Position numbers and translations under genes: made by a program. DNA of 64,000 nt, from assembly GCF_009857915.1 (NCBI RefSeq), contig NZ_WWCM01000007.1:204912-268911 (forward strand). Reading direction: 5' to 3'. Numbering within the stretch: position 1 is the stretch's first letter; every line of letters starts with the position of its first letter. This DNA comes from Duganella qianjiadongensis (GTDB lineage Bacteria; Pseudomonadota; Gammaproteobacteria; Burkholderiales; Burkholderiaceae_D). The notes below the pieces were generated by a model. The model saw nothing but the letters and a program-made list of their open reading frames with translations, made no database searches and was not told the origin of the DNA. Shown piece after piece: positions 1 to 10,864 of this stretch.

Positions 1-275
1 GCACCATTGCCACGCTGGCGCCGCTGATGGGCCTGTTCGGCACGGTGGTCGGTATGATCGAGATTTTCGGTGCCCAGAACGCCACCGGTTCCAATCCTGC
101 CCAGCTGGCGCACGGTATTTCGGTCGCGCTGTATAACACCGGCTTCGGGCTGGCCATCGCCATGCCGGCGCTGGTGTTCTACCGCCATTTCCGCGCGCTG
201 GTCGATAGCTTTATCCTCGAAATGGAACAGCAGGCCGTGAAGTTTGTCGATATTGTCCACAGCAAGCGCAAGTAA
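1..275 (+). CDS. exbB: ExbB/TolQ-type proton channel subunit (partial, 5' end outside window)
   Basis: The frame is open from base 3 and ends at 275, so only the last 91 residues are present. The segment APLMGLFGTVVGMIEIF is the conserved glycine-rich helix of the MotA/TolQ/ExbB family, followed by a second hydrophobic helix around LYNTGFGLAIAMPALVFY. ExbB with ExbD forms the inner-membrane proton channel that energises TonB-dependent uptake. It lies 9 bp upstream of an ExbD gene, so the two are cotranscribed. TolQ is the alternative, but no tolA or tolB is visible downstream. Confidence 0.88.
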   Translation, partial: TIATLAPLMGLFGTVVGMIEIFGAQNATGSNPAQLAHGISVALYNTGFGLAIAMPALVFYRHFRALVDSFILEMEQQAVKFVDIVHSKRK

Positions 276-284
276 GGACGCCGC

Positions 285-719
285 ATGAACTTCCGCAAAG
301 GCCAGCGCCGCGAAGACCCGGAAATCAATCTGATTCCGTTCATCGACGTGCTGCTGGTGATACTGATCTTCCTGATGGTGTCCACCACCTACAGCAAGTT
401 CACCGAACTGCAGATTACCCTGCCCACTGCAGACGCGCAGAAGGCCACGGAAAAACCGTTCGAACTCAATGTGACGGTCGATGCCAAGGGCAACTACACC
501 ATCAATCAGCAGCCGGTATCGTTCCGCGATGTGGCGGGACTGGCGCAGGCTATGAAGCATGCGGCTGCACAGGGCGGGGCGGCCGGCCAGTCGCCGGTGG
601 TGATCGTCAATGCCGACCAGTTTGCCATGCACCAGATGGTGATCAACGTGATGGAAGCGGCGCGCGTGGCCGGCTACGAAAAACTCACCTTCGCTGCGCA
701 AACCGGCGCAGCCAGGTAA
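285..719 (+). CDS. exbD: ExbD/TolR family biopolymer transport protein
   Basis: The protein has 144 residues with one N-terminal membrane helix (about 17-36) in the ExbD/TolR arrangement: a short cytoplasmic head, EINLIPFIDVLLVILIF, then a periplasmic domain. Asp21 in PFIDVLL is the conserved membrane aspartate that carries protons in this family. The length matches ExbD. It follows exbB by 9 bp and precedes lpxK by 18 bp, a usual betaproteobacterial order. Confidence 0.9.
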   Translation: MNFRKGQRREDPEINLIPFIDVLLVILIFLMVSTTYSKFTELQITLPTADAQKATEKPFELNVTVDAKGNYTINQQPVSFRDVAGLAQAMKHAAAQGGAAGQSPVVIVNADQFAMHQMVINVMEAARVAGYEKLTFAAQTGAAR

Positions 720-737
720 GCGCTGGCGTCGTTACCG

Positions 738-1901
738 GTGAATTCTCCTTCTCCTCAAGCTGCCGAACCGCAGCCCACCGCACCATCCGCATCGGCGCCA
801 TCCGTGCAATCCGGCTCGGCGCTGGAAGCGCGCCTCACGCGCGCGTGGCTCAGGCGCGGGCCGCTGGCCTGTGCGCTGTGGCCCGTCTCGCTGCTGTTCC
901 GTGCCCTGAGCGGCATGCGCACCGCGCTGTTCCGCGCCGGGCTGCTGAAGTCCACCCGTTTGCCGGTGCCGGTGGTGGTGGTGGGGAATATCTTCATCGG
1001 CGGCACCGGCAAGACCCCGCTGACCATCTGGCTGGTGCAGGCCTTGCAGGCTGCGGGTTTGCGCCCCGCTGTCATTTCGCGCGGCCACGGCAGCAAGGAT
1101 ACGGCGCCGCGTCTGGTGGATGGCCGCGCCACCGCGGCGCAGGTGGGCGACGAACCGCTGCTGATCTGGCAGCGCTGCGCCTGTCCGGTGATGGTGGGAC
1201 GCGACCGTGCTGCCACGGGGCAGGCCCTGCTGGCGCTGCACCCCGAAATCGATATTCTGCTCACCGATGACGGCTTGCAGCATTACGCATTGCAGCGCGA
1301 TGTAGAGATCATACTGTTTGATGGCCGTGGCGCCGGCAACGGCTGGCTGCTGCCCGCCGGCCCGCTGCGCGAACCCGTCAGCCGGCGGCGCGATGTGACC
1401 GTGATCAATGCGGCGCAGCTCACGCCCGCGTTGCTGGCCAGCGTGGGCGTTAGTCAGGCCGGTGTGCAGCAGAGCACCGGACAGCGGGGCATCGCACTGC
1501 CGGAGGTCGCCTACCAGATGCTGCTGGCCGGCGACTATGCCGAGCAGTTGTGTAATCGCCAGCAGCGCACCACGCTGGCCGAGCTGGCCGCCCAGCCTGC
1601 GTTGCGCGTGGTGGCTGCAGCCGGCATCGGCAATCCGGCACGCTTTTTCGGCATGCTGCGCGCAGCCGGTTTGCAGGTGCAGGAGCTGCCGCTGCCCGAT
1701 CATCACGATTTTCTCGACCGTCCGTTTGCAGCACTGCAGGCCGATCTGATCTTGATGACGGAGAAGGATGCAGTAAAATGTGCGCAAATTGAAGAACTCA
1801 GAGATGATCCGCGCTTGTGGGTTGTCCCGGTCACGGCGCGCATCGATGCTGCGCTGGCCGCTCAAATCGTGGAGAAATGTCGTGGACGCTCGTTTGCTTG
1901 A
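738..1901 (+). CDS. lpxK: Tetraacyldisaccharide 4'-kinase
   Basis: LpxK phosphorylates the 4' position of the lipid A disaccharide at the inner membrane, the sixth step of the Raetz pathway. The Walker A motif GGTGKT is at about residues 88-93 and is followed by the LpxK-type segments VISRGHG, VGDEPLL and [15 protein letters not shown]. The frame gives 387 residues from a GTG start, longer than the usual 330-350. The first 35 residues are Ala/Ser/Pro-rich, so a later start is possible. The 3' end overlaps the next gene by 20 bp. Confidence 0.93.
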   Translation: MNSPSPQAAEPQPTAPSASAPSVQSGSALEARLTRAWLRRGPLACALWPVSLLFRALSGMRTALFRAGLLKSTRLPVPVVVVGNIFIGGTGKTPLTIWLVQALQAAGLRPAVISRGHGSKDTAPRLVDGRATAAQVGDEPLLIWQRCACPVMVGRDRAATGQALLALHPEIDILLTDDGLQHYALQRDVEIILFDGRGAGNGWLLPAGPLREPVSRRRDVTVINAAQLTPALLASVGVSQAGVQQSTGQRGIALPEVAYQMLLAGDYAEQLCNRQQRTTLAELAAQPALRVVAAAGIGNPARFFGMLRAAGLQVQELPLPDHHDFLDRPFAALQADLILMTEKDAVKCAQIEELRDDPRLWVVPVTARIDAALAAQIVEKCRGRSFA

Positions 1902-2058
1902 TATCCTGGTCTGCCCTGTCTGCAAGGGCCCGTTAGAGTACGATAAAAAGGCGCAGGAAATGATCTGCAAGGGTGACCGTCTGGCTTTCCCTATCCGTGA
2001 CGGCATCCCCATCATGTGGGCCGACGAAGCCCGCACCCTGCAGGACAAGGCGGAATAA
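1882..2058 (+). CDS. Trm112/YcaR-family small zinc-ribbon-like protein
   Basis: The protein has 58 residues from a GTG start. GGAGAAA, 4-5 bases upstream, is a good ribosome binding site. The sequence begins [17 protein letters not shown], with the CPVC motif of the Trm112 family, and ends shortly after [10 protein letters not shown], both family hallmarks. These proteins are commonly encoded between lpxK and kdsB in proteobacteria. A methyltransferase-partner role is known for archaeal and eukaryotic Trm112; the bacterial role is less clear. The in-frame open stretch back to 1780 lies inside lpxK and is not used. Confidence 0.85.
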   Translation: MDARLLDILVCPVCKGPLEYDKKAQEMICKGDRLAFPIRDGIPIMWADEARTLQDKAE

Positions 2059-2061
2059 GCG

Positions 2062-2814
2062 GTGGCCGCACCGTTCATCGTCATCATTCCGGCGCGTCTG
2101 GCTTCGACCCGCCTGCCGAATAAACCGCTGGCCGATCTGGGCGGCAAACCCATGGTGGTACGCGTGGCCGAACGGGCTGCGCTGGCTGGCGCCAGCCGTA
2201 TCATCGTGGCCACCGACCATGCCGATATCCGCGCTGCCTGCGCACAGCATGGCGTGGAAGTGTGCATGACCCGTGCCGATCACCCGTCCGGCACCGACCG
2301 CATTGCCGAAGTGGCGCGCACGCTGGCGCTGCCGGCCGACGCGGTGGTGGTCAATCTGCAGGGCGACGAGCCGCTGATCGACCCTGCGCTGCTGCAGGCT
2401 GCGGCCGCCCGCATCAATGACTATGTGCCGATGGCCACCTGCGCCCACCCGCTGCACGATGCGGCGGACACCTTCAACCCTAACGTGGTGAAGGTGGTGC
2501 TGGACAAGGAAGGGCGGGCGCTGTATTTCTCGCGCGCTACCATCCCGTGGCATCGCGACGCTTTTGCCAAGGAGCAGAGTGTGCTGCCGGCCGGCTACGT
2601 GCCGCTGCGCCATATCGGCCTGTACGCCTACCGTAACGATTTCCTGCAAGCGTATCCCACGCTCGAAGTTTCCCCGCTGGAGTCTATCGAGGCGCTGGAA
2701 CAGCTGCGTGTGCTGTGGCATGGCTACCCGATCGCCGTGCACGTGACCGACTCGGCACCGGCTGCCGGGGTCGATACGCCGGAAGATCTGGCCCGCGTGC
2801 GCCAGTTTTACTGA
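2062..2814 (+). CDS. kdsB: 3-deoxy-manno-octulosonate cytidylyltransferase (CMP-KDO synthetase)
   Basis: KdsB activates KDO with CTP for lipopolysaccharide inner-core synthesis. The 250-residue length is normal. N-terminal [23 protein letters not shown] is the nucleotide-binding signature; [13 protein letters not shown] and the [10 protein letters not shown] segment near the C-terminus are also typical. The start is GTG, 3 bp after the preceding stop, so it is coupled to lpxK and the Trm112 gene. Confidence 0.95.
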   Translation: MAAPFIVIIPARLASTRLPNKPLADLGGKPMVVRVAERAALAGASRIIVATDHADIRAACAQHGVEVCMTRADHPSGTDRIAEVARTLALPADAVVVNLQGDEPLIDPALLQAAAARINDYVPMATCAHPLHDAADTFNPNVVKVVLDKEGRALYFSRATIPWHRDAFAKEQSVLPAGYVPLRHIGLYAYRNDFLQAYPTLEVSPLESIEALEQLRVLWHGYPIAVHVTDSAPAAGVDTPEDLARVRQFY

Positions 2815-3734
<920 letters not shown>

Positions 3735-3746
3735 GCGTTACAGTAG

Positions 3747-3771
3747 AGCGGACCGAGTGTCCGCTTTTTTT
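3747..3771 (+). terminator. Rho-independent terminator of adk
   Basis: The stem AGCGGAC / GTCCGCT has a 5-base loop (CGAGT) and is followed by a run of T. It starts 12 bp after the adk stop codon. Confidence 0.88.
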
Positions 3772-3958
3772 ATGTCTGCGCTGCTGCTGTGCAGACTGGC
3801 CCGATGTTCTCGTGGCGGTTAGCAAAAGCTAGCGCTCGGTGCTCTCCCGTTTTGAAGTGATGCAGTACGCAGGTTAGTTGGCTGCGTCGTCCTACCCGGA
3901 TGACGTCAGTTTTCTGAGTGTGGTTTGTAGACTTGTTCAATAACAATAAGGGGACACT

Positions 3959-6157
3959 ATGGCAGCTAGTCTATGGTTTGCAGTTGCGTGCGGCGTGATC
4001 GCCGTGGTTTATGGTTTATGGTCGCGTAGCTGGATATTGCGACAGGATGCGGGCAATCCCCGCATGCAGGAAATTGCCCTTGCCATACAGGAGGGCGCGG
4101 CGGCCTATCTGGCGCGCCAGTATCGCACCATCGGCATGGTGGGCGTAGTACTGCTGGTGCTGATCGGCGCCTTGCTCGATATGCGCACGGCTGTCGGCTT
4201 CCTGATCGGCGCGGTACTGTCCGGTGCTTGCGGCTTTATCGGCATGAATGTCTCGGTACGGGCTAATGTGCGCACCGCGCAGGCAGCCACCAAGGGCATG
4301 AATGAAGCACTGAATGTCGCCTTCAAGGGCGGCGCCATTACCGGCATGCTGGTAGTGGGGCTGGGTCTGCTGGGCGTGGTGCTGTTCTATATCTACCTGA
4401 CGACTAATCCGGCCGGTGCTAGCGTGACGCCCCATGATCTGATCAAACCGCTCATCGGTCTGGCGTTTGGCGCTTCCCTGATTTCCATCTTCGCCCGTCT
4501 GGGCGGCGGCATTTTCACCAAGGGTGCCGACGTGGGCGCTGATCTGGTGGGCAAGGTCGAAGCCGGCATCCCCGAAGATGATCCGCGCAATCCGGCCGTG
4601 ATTGCCGATAACGTGGGCGATAACGTGGGCGACTGCGCCGGTATGGCGGCCGACCTGTTCGAAACCTATGTGGTGACGCTGATCGCCACCATGCTGCTGG
4701 GTGCGCTGCTGATCGTGAATGCACCTACCACCGCTGTGGTGTATCCGCTGCTGCTGGGGGCGGTGTCCATCATCGCCTCGATCATCGGTTGCGCCATGGT
4801 CAAGGCCCAGCCGGGCAAAAAAATCATGTCGGCCCTGTACACGGGGCTGTGGTGGGCCGCCGGTCTGTCGCTGATAGGCTTTGCCGTGATTACGTGGCAG
4901 GTGTGGCCGGATGAAGCCATGCGCATGAAAATGATGGGCTGCACCGTGGTCGGCATCGTGCTGACGGGGCTGATGGTTTATATCACCGAGTACTATACGG
5001 GCACGGATTTCCATCCCGTCAAACACATCGCCGAAGCTTCTACTACGGGCCATGGCACCAACATCATTGCCGGTCTGGGCGTGTCGATGAAGTCTACCGC
5101 CTATCCGGTGCTGGCTGTGTGCGCGGCCATCCTCGTGTCTTACCAGCTGGGCCAGCTGTATGGCGTGGCGATTGCGGCGACTTCCATGCTGTCCATGGCC
5201 GGCATCGTGGTGGCACTCGATGCTTACGGCCCGATTACCGATAACGCCGGCGGGATTGCGGAAATGTCCGGCATGCCGGAATCCGTGCGCGCCATTACCG
5301 ATCCGCTCGATGCGGTGGGCAATACCACCAAGGCCGTAACCAAAGGCTATGCTATCGGTTCGGCCGGGCTGGCCGCGCTGGTGCTGTTTGCCGACTACAC
5401 CCACGCGCTGGAGTCGGCCGGCAAGAGCATTACTTTCGATCTATCCAATCCGATGGTGATCGTCGGTCTGATTATTGGCGGGCTGATTCCCTACCTGTTC
5501 GGCGCCATGGCGATGGAAGCGGTAGGACGTGCAGCCGGCGCCGTGGTGGTGGAAGTGCGCCGCCAGTTCCGCGACATCAAAGGCATCATGGATGGCACGG
5601 GCAAACCCGAGTATGACAAGGCGGTCGACATGCTGACTGCATCGGCGATCCGTGAAATGATACTGCCTTCGCTGCTGCCGGTGGTGGTGCCGATTATCGT
5701 CGGCATGCTGCTGGGTGCGGCGGCACTGGGCGGTATGCTGATGGGGACCATCGTCACGGGCCTGTTCGTGGCAATCTCCATGACCACCGGCGGTGGCGCA
5801 TGGGATAACGCCAAGAAGTACATCGAAGATGGCCATTTCGGCGGCAAGGGTTCGGACGCGCACAAGGCGGCCGTGACCGGCGATACGGTAGGTGATCCGT
5901 ACAAGGATACGGCAGGCCCTGCCGTCAATCCGCTGATCAAGATCATTAATATCGTGGCGCTGCTACTGGTGCCGCTGCTGCCTGCCTCAGGCTGGCTGGC
6001 TGTGACGCCTGCAGCGCCGGTGGCAGCGCCGCCAGCAGCCATGATGCAGCGGGCCGATGCGCCACCGCCGCCGCAAGTGATGGCGCCGACGCAAGGCGCT
6101 GCAGCCCAGCCTGCCGCGCCGGATGCGGCAGCAGCCCCTGCTAGCGGTACGAAGTAA
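3959..6157 (+). CDS. hppA: Membrane-bound proton-pumping inorganic pyrophosphatase, K+-independent type
   Basis: The enzyme hydrolyses pyrophosphate and pumps protons across the inner membrane. It has 732 residues and about 15-16 membrane helices. The catalytic signature [22 protein letters not shown] (about 191-212) and the DNVGDNVGD segment are intact. [10 protein letters not shown] at 454-463 has Lys458 and Thr461 at the positions that in characterised enzymes mark K+-independent pumps (Ala and Gly/Ala in K+-dependent ones). The last 45 residues or so are a low-complexity Ala/Pro tail beyond the usual core, after the final helix. GGGGACACT upstream is the ribosome binding site. Confidence 0.95.
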   Translation: MAASLWFAVACGVIAVVYGLWSRSWILRQDAGNPRMQEIALAIQEGAAAYLARQYRTIGMVGVVLLVLIGALLDMRTAVGFLIGAVLSGACGFIGMNVSVRANVRTAQAATKGMNEALNVAFKGGAITGMLVVGLGLLGVVLFYIYLTTNPAGASVTPHDLIKPLIGLAFGASLISIFARLGGGIFTKGADVGADLVGKVEAGIPEDDPRNPAVIADNVGDNVGDCAGMAADLFETYVVTLIATMLLGALLIVNAPTTAVVYPLLLGAVSIIASIIGCAMVKAQPGKKIMSALYTGLWWAAGLSLIGFAVITWQVWPDEAMRMKMMGCTVVGIVLTGLMVYITEYYTGTDFHPVKHIAEASTTGHGTNIIAGLGVSMKSTAYPVLAVCAAILVSYQLGQLYGVAIAATSMLSMAGIVVALDAYGPITDNAGGIAEMSGMPESVRAITDPLDAVGNTTKAVTKGYAIGSAGLAALVLFADYTHALESAGKSITFDLSNPMVIVGLIIGGLIPYLFGAMAMEAVGRAAGAVVVEVRRQFRDIKGIMDGTGKPEYDKAVDMLTASAIREMILPSLLPVVVPIIVGMLLGAAALGGMLMGTIVTGLFVAISMTTGGGAWDNAKKYIEDGHFGGKGSDAHKAAVTGDTVGDPYKDTAGPAVNPLIKIINIVALLLVPLLPASGWLAVTPAAPVAAPPAAMMQRADAPPPPQVMAPTQGAAAQPAAPDAAAAPASGTK

Positions 6158-6249
6158 GCGCCAGTCTTAAGGTTATAAATTGTTACGCACACTATCCTTC
6201 GTTCCTGCCTTGTCCAATAATGCAGTGGGCGACAGGGGCGGAGGATGGG

Positions 6250-6816
6250 ATGCAGAATCTAAGCGGTGTATGCAGGCGGCGCGGAATAAGCAGCCCGGTT
6301 GAACGTGCAGCATTGAGCGGTATGGCACGGTTGCTGGCTTGGCCGCTGCTGGCCAGTTGTGCGTTCGGGGCGTACGCCGTGGCAGCCACAGAGCAGGACA
6401 AGTCTGCCACTCATCCAACCAGTAGCGAAATCGAAGCCTATGCGCGCCTGCCGGTCTGCACCCTCAGTGCTGACGGACAGCATCTGGCAGTGCAACCCTG
6501 TCGAACCGCGCCCGCCCGGGTGCCTATGCCGCGCCGTCCGGTGCCGCAACAGATCGACCGATTGCCGGAGACCCGGCTAGCATCGCCCGTTGCGCCGCCT
6601 CAGTCCAGCATGGTGTTAGCGCCGGCGCCGGCTTGGGTACCTGCGCCGCTTCCGGCGTCCGTCGCCCCAGCGCCCATGCCGCGTGCGCTGAATAATTGCA
6701 GCGCGGCAGGTTGCAATGATGCGCAAGGTGCCCGCATCAACAGTGCCGCACCCGGCATGGTCATCACGCCGCAAGGGCAGGTCTGCAGCCGCAACGGCGT
6801 GTGGATACAGTGCTAG
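6250..6816 (+). CDS. Small Pro/Ala-rich exported protein, unknown function
   Basis: The protein is not recognised. From ATG 6250 (preceded by GGCGGAGGATGGG) it has 188 residues; starts at 6220 and 6322 are also possible. ARLLAWPLLASCAFGAYAVAA resembles a signal peptide and sits at the very N-terminus if 6322 is used. The middle is Pro/Ala-rich without clear domains. Two C-terminal cysteine pairs (NNCSAAGC and QVCSRNGVWIQC) could form disulphides. The composition follows the host gene style, so it is probably real. Confidence 0.55.
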   Translation: MQNLSGVCRRRGISSPVERAALSGMARLLAWPLLASCAFGAYAVAATEQDKSATHPTSSEIEAYARLPVCTLSADGQHLAVQPCRTAPARVPMPRRPVPQQIDRLPETRLASPVAPPQSSMVLAPAPAWVPAPLPASVAPAPMPRALNNCSAAGCNDAQGARINSAAPGMVITPQGQVCSRNGVWIQC

Positions 6817-6861
6817 CGCAAACTGTGCGCAGGTTTTCACCGTGATGCCATAAAAATTCGC

Positions 6862-6894
6862 TACAATGCTGATGTGACGTTAACGTAAACGTCA
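6862..6894 (+). promoter_or_regulatory. Putative promoter -10 element and palindromic operator upstream of the SDR gene
   Basis: TACAAT at about 6862 looks like a -10 box. At 6875-6894 lies a 20-bp near-perfect palindrome, TGACGTTAAC / GTAAACGTCA, with one mismatched pair. Such ACGT-containing operators are known for regulators of acyl-CoA and branched-chain catabolism such as LiuR-type MerR proteins; assignment to a particular family is inference. Confidence 0.5.
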
Positions 6895-6918
6895 AATAAA
6901 AATCAGATAGGGACACAC

Positions 6919-7677
6919 ATGCAAATTCAGGACAATGTATTCATCGTGACGGGTGGCGCTTCGGGACTGGGCGCAGCAACTGCGCGCATGCTGGTAGCGC
7001 AGGGCGGCAAAGTGGTGCTGGCCGACGTGCAGGCGGAAGCGGGTCAGGCGCTGGCTGCCGAACTGAACGCCGTGTTCGTCCAATGCGACGTGACCTCGGA
7101 AGCAGACGGCCAGGCCGTCGTGGCAGCGGCAACTGCACTGGGCACGCTGCGCGGCCTGATCAACTGTGCCGGTGTGGCACCAGCCATGAAAACCGTGGGC
7201 AAGGACGGCCCCCATCCGCTGGAACTGTTCCAGCGCACCGTCAACATCAACCTGATCGGCACCTTCAACATGGCCCGTCTGGCCGCCGACGCGATGAGCA
7301 AAACGGCAGCGACCGACAGCGGCGAGCGCGGCGTCATCATCAACACTGCATCGGTAGCCGCCTTCGATGGCCAGATTGGCCAGGCTGCCTATGCCGCCTC
7401 CAAAGCCGCCGTAGCCGGCATGACGCTACCGATGGCGCGCGACCTGTCGCGCAACGCCATCCGCGTGATGACCATCGCACCGGGCATATTCGAAACCCCG
7501 ATGCTGATGGGCATGCCGGAAGAAGTGCGCACGGCGCTGGGCGCCATGGTGCCGTTCCCGCCGCGCCTGGGCAAGCCGGGCGAATACGCCCAGCTGGCAC
7601 TGGCCATCATCGAAAACACCATGCTCAACGGCGAAACCATCCGTCTGGACGGCGCCATCCGCATGCAGCCAAAATAA
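6919..7677 (+). CDS. SDR-family 3-hydroxyacyl-CoA dehydrogenase (HSD10-like)
   Basis: The 252-residue short-chain dehydrogenase has the NAD-binding motif TGGASGLG at about 12-19 and ADVQ after the second strand, which suits NAD(H). The catalytic Ser lies in [10 protein letters not shown] and the YAASKAA motif supplies Tyr and Lys. The C-terminus [19 protein letters not shown] is typical of type-2 3-hydroxyacyl-CoA / 2-methyl-3-hydroxybutyryl-CoA dehydrogenases. It is monocistronic with an upstream operator and a downstream hairpin. Its substrate could be a beta-oxidation intermediate, perhaps from the aminobenzoate operon. Confidence 0.85.
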   Translation: MQIQDNVFIVTGGASGLGAATARMLVAQGGKVVLADVQAEAGQALAAELNAVFVQCDVTSEADGQAVVAAATALGTLRGLINCAGVAPAMKTVGKDGPHPLELFQRTVNINLIGTFNMARLAADAMSKTAATDSGERGVIINTASVAAFDGQIGQAAYAASKAAVAGMTLPMARDLSRNAIRVMTIAPGIFETPMLMGMPEEVRTALGAMVPFPPRLGKPGEYAQLALAIIENTMLNGETIRLDGAIRMQPK

Positions 7678-7685
7678 GCCGCATG

Positions 7686-7728
7686 GCGGGGGTAGACCGG
7701 ACCTGCCCTTGGTCCGATCTGCCCCCGC
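7686..7728 (+). terminator. Long hairpin after the SDR gene
   Basis: An 18-base stem, starting GCGGGGG and closing CCCCCGC with two G-T type pairs, surrounds the 7-base loop TGCCCTT. It sits 9 bp after the stop codon. The T-run after it is short (GGGTTTTGG), so it may be a terminator or an mRNA 3'-end stabiliser. Confidence 0.6.
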
Positions 7729-7761
7729 GCGGGTTTTGGTGTAGGATTCCAGAGTGATCGG

Positions 7762-7790
7762 GCGCGCAGCGCAGGCTGCGCGCTTTTTTA
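7762..7790 (+). terminator. Rho-independent terminator just upstream of ggt
   Basis: The stem GCGCGCAGC / GCTGCGCGC with loop GCAG is followed by six T. It ends 14 bp before the ggt start, so it could end readthrough from the SDR gene or act as an attenuator in the ggt leader. Confidence 0.75.
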
Positions 7791-7803
7791 TTCTGGAGAG
7801 TCT

Positions 7804-9594
7804 ATGTTTCGTTTGAAGTCGCTGAGCGCCCATCTGGCGCTGTCCCTGCCACTGCTGCTCGCATTACAGCTACCGGCCCATGCCCAACGTAGCAGCAACG
7901 AAGCTGCCCCCGAAATCGCCACCGGCTATGCGGCCAAGGCGGGCCAGTCGGCGCAGAAATTCATGGTGGCGGCGGCTAATCCGCTGGCCACCGAGGCTGG
8001 CTACCAGATGCTCAAGCAGGGCGGTGCCGCCATCGATGCGGCCATCGCCACCCAGCTGGTGCTGACGCTGGTGGAGCCGCAATCGTCCGGTATCGGCGGC
8101 GGTTCCTTCCTGCTTTACAGCGATGGCAAGCGGGTGCAGTCCTACGATGGACGTGAAACTGCGCCCGCCGCAGCGGATGAACATCTGTTCCAGGATGCCG
8201 ACGGCAAGGCGGTGTCACGCGAAATCGGCGTGATCGGCGGCCGCTCGGTCGGTGCGCCCGGCGTGCTGCGCATGCTGGAAATGGCGCACAAGGAGCATGG
8301 CCGCCTGCCATGGAAGGTGCTGTTCGGACCGGCGATCAAGCTGGCGGAAGAAGGCTTCAAGGTCAGCCCGCGTCTGAACGGCCTGCTGTCGTGGGACCGC
8401 TATCTGGTGCGCGATCCGGTGGCCCGGGCCTACTTCTTCGACGAGCAGGGCAAACCGCGTCCGGTTGGTTATTTGCTGAAAAATCCTGAGCTGGCGCGCA
8501 CCCTGCGCGAAATCGCCGACGGTGGCGCCGATGCCTTCTATCAGGGCCGCATTGCCAGCGATATCGCCGCCAAGGTGGCTGGCCACCCGACCAATCCGGG
8601 CAAGCTGACGGCGGCCGACATTGCCGGCTACCGTGCGCTGGAACGCCAGCCGCTGTGCACCGACTACAAGGCATGGACGGTGTGCGGCGCACCGCCGCCT
8701 TCGTCCGGCGGCGTGGCCATCGCGCAGATGCTGGGTGTGCTGGAGATTAAAGACATTGCGCCGTTCAAGCCGGTGGATGGGCAGCTGACGGCGCAAGGTA
8801 TCCACCTGTTCAGCGAAGCGGGACGGCTGGCCTATGCCGACCGCGATCATTACATTGCCGATCCGGCCTTTGCGCCGCTGCCCGGCAAAGGCGTGGCAGC
8901 ACTGGTGGATAAAGCCTATCTGGCCCAGCGCGCCGCGCTGATCGGCGAGCGTTCGATGGGCCGTGCTTCCTACGGCGTGCCGGAAACGCTCAAGCTGGCA
9001 TGGGGCAAGGACAGCGCCATCGACAAGCCGTCCACTTCCCATCTGGTGGCAGTGGATGCCTACGGCGGCGCACTGTCCATGACTACCTCGGTGGAGGATG
9101 CATTCGGTGCGCGCCAGATGGTTGATGGCTTCCTGCTGAATAACCAGCTGACCGACTTCTCGTTCGATTCGCGCGATGCCGACGGTCCGATAGCCAACCG
9201 CGTACAGGCAGGCAAACGCCCGCGCAGTGCCATGTCGCCAACACTGGTGTTCAAAAAGGGTAGCAGGGATCTGGTGCTGGCAACCGGTTCGCCCGGTGGC
9301 GCCACCATCATCAACTATGTGGCCAAGGTGCTGGTGGGCACGCTGGACTGGCAGCTCGATGTGCAGCAGGCCATCAGCCTGCCCAATATCGGTAGCCGTA
9401 ACGGCCCCACCGAACTGGAAAAAGGCCGTGTTGCGCCGGAAGTGATCGAGCAGCTGAAGGCGCGCGGCCACCAGATCCGCGAGTCCGAGTTCAATTCCGG
9501 CCTGCAGGGCATCGAGCGGCGTGTGGTTAATGGCAAGGCTGAATGGTTCGGCGGCGCCGATCCGCGCCGCGAAGGTGTCGTATTAGGTGACTAA
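7804..9594 (+). CDS. ggt: Gamma-glutamyltransferase
   Basis: This periplasmic N-terminal-nucleophile hydrolase cleaves gamma-glutamyl bonds of glutathione. It has 596 residues. The signal peptide (about 1-27) ends PAHA. The large subunit has VEPQSSGIGGGSFLL and the DGRETAP motif. The autoprocessing site is before Thr411 in PSTSHLVAVD, which aligns with the TTHYSVVD nucleophile segment of the E. coli enzyme. The small subunit has MSPTLVF and the GSPGGATI oxyanion/binding segment. CTGGAGAG upstream is the ribosome binding site. Confidence 0.93.
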   Translation: MFRLKSLSAHLALSLPLLLALQLPAHAQRSSNEAAPEIATGYAAKAGQSAQKFMVAAANPLATEAGYQMLKQGGAAIDAAIATQLVLTLVEPQSSGIGGGSFLLYSDGKRVQSYDGRETAPAAADEHLFQDADGKAVSREIGVIGGRSVGAPGVLRMLEMAHKEHGRLPWKVLFGPAIKLAEEGFKVSPRLNGLLSWDRYLVRDPVARAYFFDEQGKPRPVGYLLKNPELARTLREIADGGADAFYQGRIASDIAAKVAGHPTNPGKLTAADIAGYRALERQPLCTDYKAWTVCGAPPPSSGGVAIAQMLGVLEIKDIAPFKPVDGQLTAQGIHLFSEAGRLAYADRDHYIADPAFAPLPGKGVAALVDKAYLAQRAALIGERSMGRASYGVPETLKLAWGKDSAIDKPSTSHLVAVDAYGGALSMTTSVEDAFGARQMVDGFLLNNQLTDFSFDSRDADGPIANRVQAGKRPRSAMSPTLVFKKGSRDLVLATGSPGGATIINYVAKVLVGTLDWQLDVQQAISLPNIGSRNGPTELEKGRVAPEVIEQLKARGHQIRESEFNSGLQGIERRVVNGKAEWFGGADPRREGVVLGD

Positions 9595-9676
9595 GTTAGT
9601 GACTTAGTCGGTACAAGTCGGCCTAACTGCAGGGCTGGGACTCCCCAAATCTCTCAGACCCTGCTAATCTCTTTGA

Positions 9677-10852
9677 ATGGGAATTCATAAGAAAACCGGC
9701 CTGATACTGACAGGTGGTGGTGCACGAGCGGCCTATCAGGTCGGCGTGCTGCAGGCGATCTCGCAAATACTGTGGGAGGCAGGCTGGCCGCCGGCACGCA
9801 ATCCCTTCGAAATCATCTGCGGTACTTCTGCCGGTGCCATTAATGCCACGGCGCTGGCCTGCCGTGCCGACAATTTCGGCGAAGGCGTACAGAAACTGCT
9901 CGACGTGTGGGAACACATCGAAGTGGGGCAAGTTTACCGCGCCGATTCGCTGGGCGTGATCCGTTCCGGCGCGCGCTGGCTGTCGCTGCTGTCGTTCGGC
10001 TGGCTGCTGCGCAAATGGCGCGCCCAGCCGCCTGCATCTCTGCTCGATAACACCCCGCTGGTAGGCCTGCTGCACCGCATGCTGGATCTGCCGCGCCTCG
10101 ATGCCGTGCTATCGGAAGGCCTGCTGCATGCGCTGGCGGTGACGGCATCCTCCTACAGCGCCGGCAATCACCTGACCTTCTACCAGACTGCGGCCGATAT
10201 CGCGCCATGGATACGCATGCAGCGCGTGGCCCTGCAGGACCAGATCGGCGTCGAGCATCTGCTGGCTTCGTCGGCGATTCCCTTCATTTTTCCGGCCACG
10301 CCGCTGTACATGGGCGGCCATCGCGAATACTGCGGCGACGGTTCGATGCGCCAGCTGGCGCCGATTTCTCCCGCCATCCACCTGGGCGCCAGCAAGGTGC
10401 TGGTGGTAGGGGCAGGAAGGCTGACGGAGCCGCCGCGCAGCGCGGCGGAACATGATGCCTCGCGCTACCCCAGTCTGGCGCAGATTGCCGGCCATGCCAT
10501 GTCGTCCATCTTCCTCGACAGTCTGGCGGTGGATATCGAGCGGCTCGAGCGCATCAACCGCACGCTGTCGCTGCTGCCGGAATCGCTGCTGGAGCATACA
10601 CCGCTCAAACCCGTCAAGCTGCTGGTGATTGCGCCGTCGGAGCGGCTCGACGCCATCGCTGCGCGCCATGTGGCCAGCCTGCCCGCGCCGATACGCACCA
10701 TGCTGTCGGGCATAGGCGCAACCGAATCGCGCGGTTCTGCGCTGGCGTCCTACCTGCTGTTTGAATCTTCCTATACCTGCGAGTTGATCCGCCTTGGCCA
10801 GCACGACACGTTCGCGCGCAAGGACGATGTACTGGCATTCTTCGAATCCTGA
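9677..10852 (+). CDS. Patatin-like phospholipase family protein
   Basis: The 391-residue protein has the patatin layout: the glycine-rich oxyanion motif GGGARAAYQVG near the N-terminus, the nucleophile elbow GTSAG (about residues 51-55) and the catalytic Asp in DGSMRQLAP (DG[GS] motif). No signal peptide is seen, so it is cytosolic or membrane-associated lipid acyl hydrolase, substrate unknown. It ends 12 bp before the hybrid kinase gene and may be cotranscribed with it. Confidence 0.85.
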   Translation: MGIHKKTGLILTGGGARAAYQVGVLQAISQILWEAGWPPARNPFEIICGTSAGAINATALACRADNFGEGVQKLLDVWEHIEVGQVYRADSLGVIRSGARWLSLLSFGWLLRKWRAQPPASLLDNTPLVGLLHRMLDLPRLDAVLSEGLLHALAVTASSYSAGNHLTFYQTAADIAPWIRMQRVALQDQIGVEHLLASSAIPFIFPATPLYMGGHREYCGDGSMRQLAPISPAIHLGASKVLVVGAGRLTEPPRSAAEHDASRYPSLAQIAGHAMSSIFLDSLAVDIERLERINRTLSLLPESLLEHTPLKPVKLLVIAPSERLDAIAARHVASLPAPIRTMLSGIGATESRGSALASYLLFESSYTCELIRLGQHDTFARKDDVLAFFES

Positions 10853-10864
10853 TCGGACTACGCC

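Noticed and set aside
732..2267. 511-codon minus-strand frame
   Set aside because: It spans lpxK, the Trm112 gene and kdsB in antisense; those genes are certain.
4016..5404. 462-codon open frame on the minus strand
   Set aside because: It is antisense to hppA, His/Gln-rich as expected from GC-rich shadow frames, with no recognisable domain.
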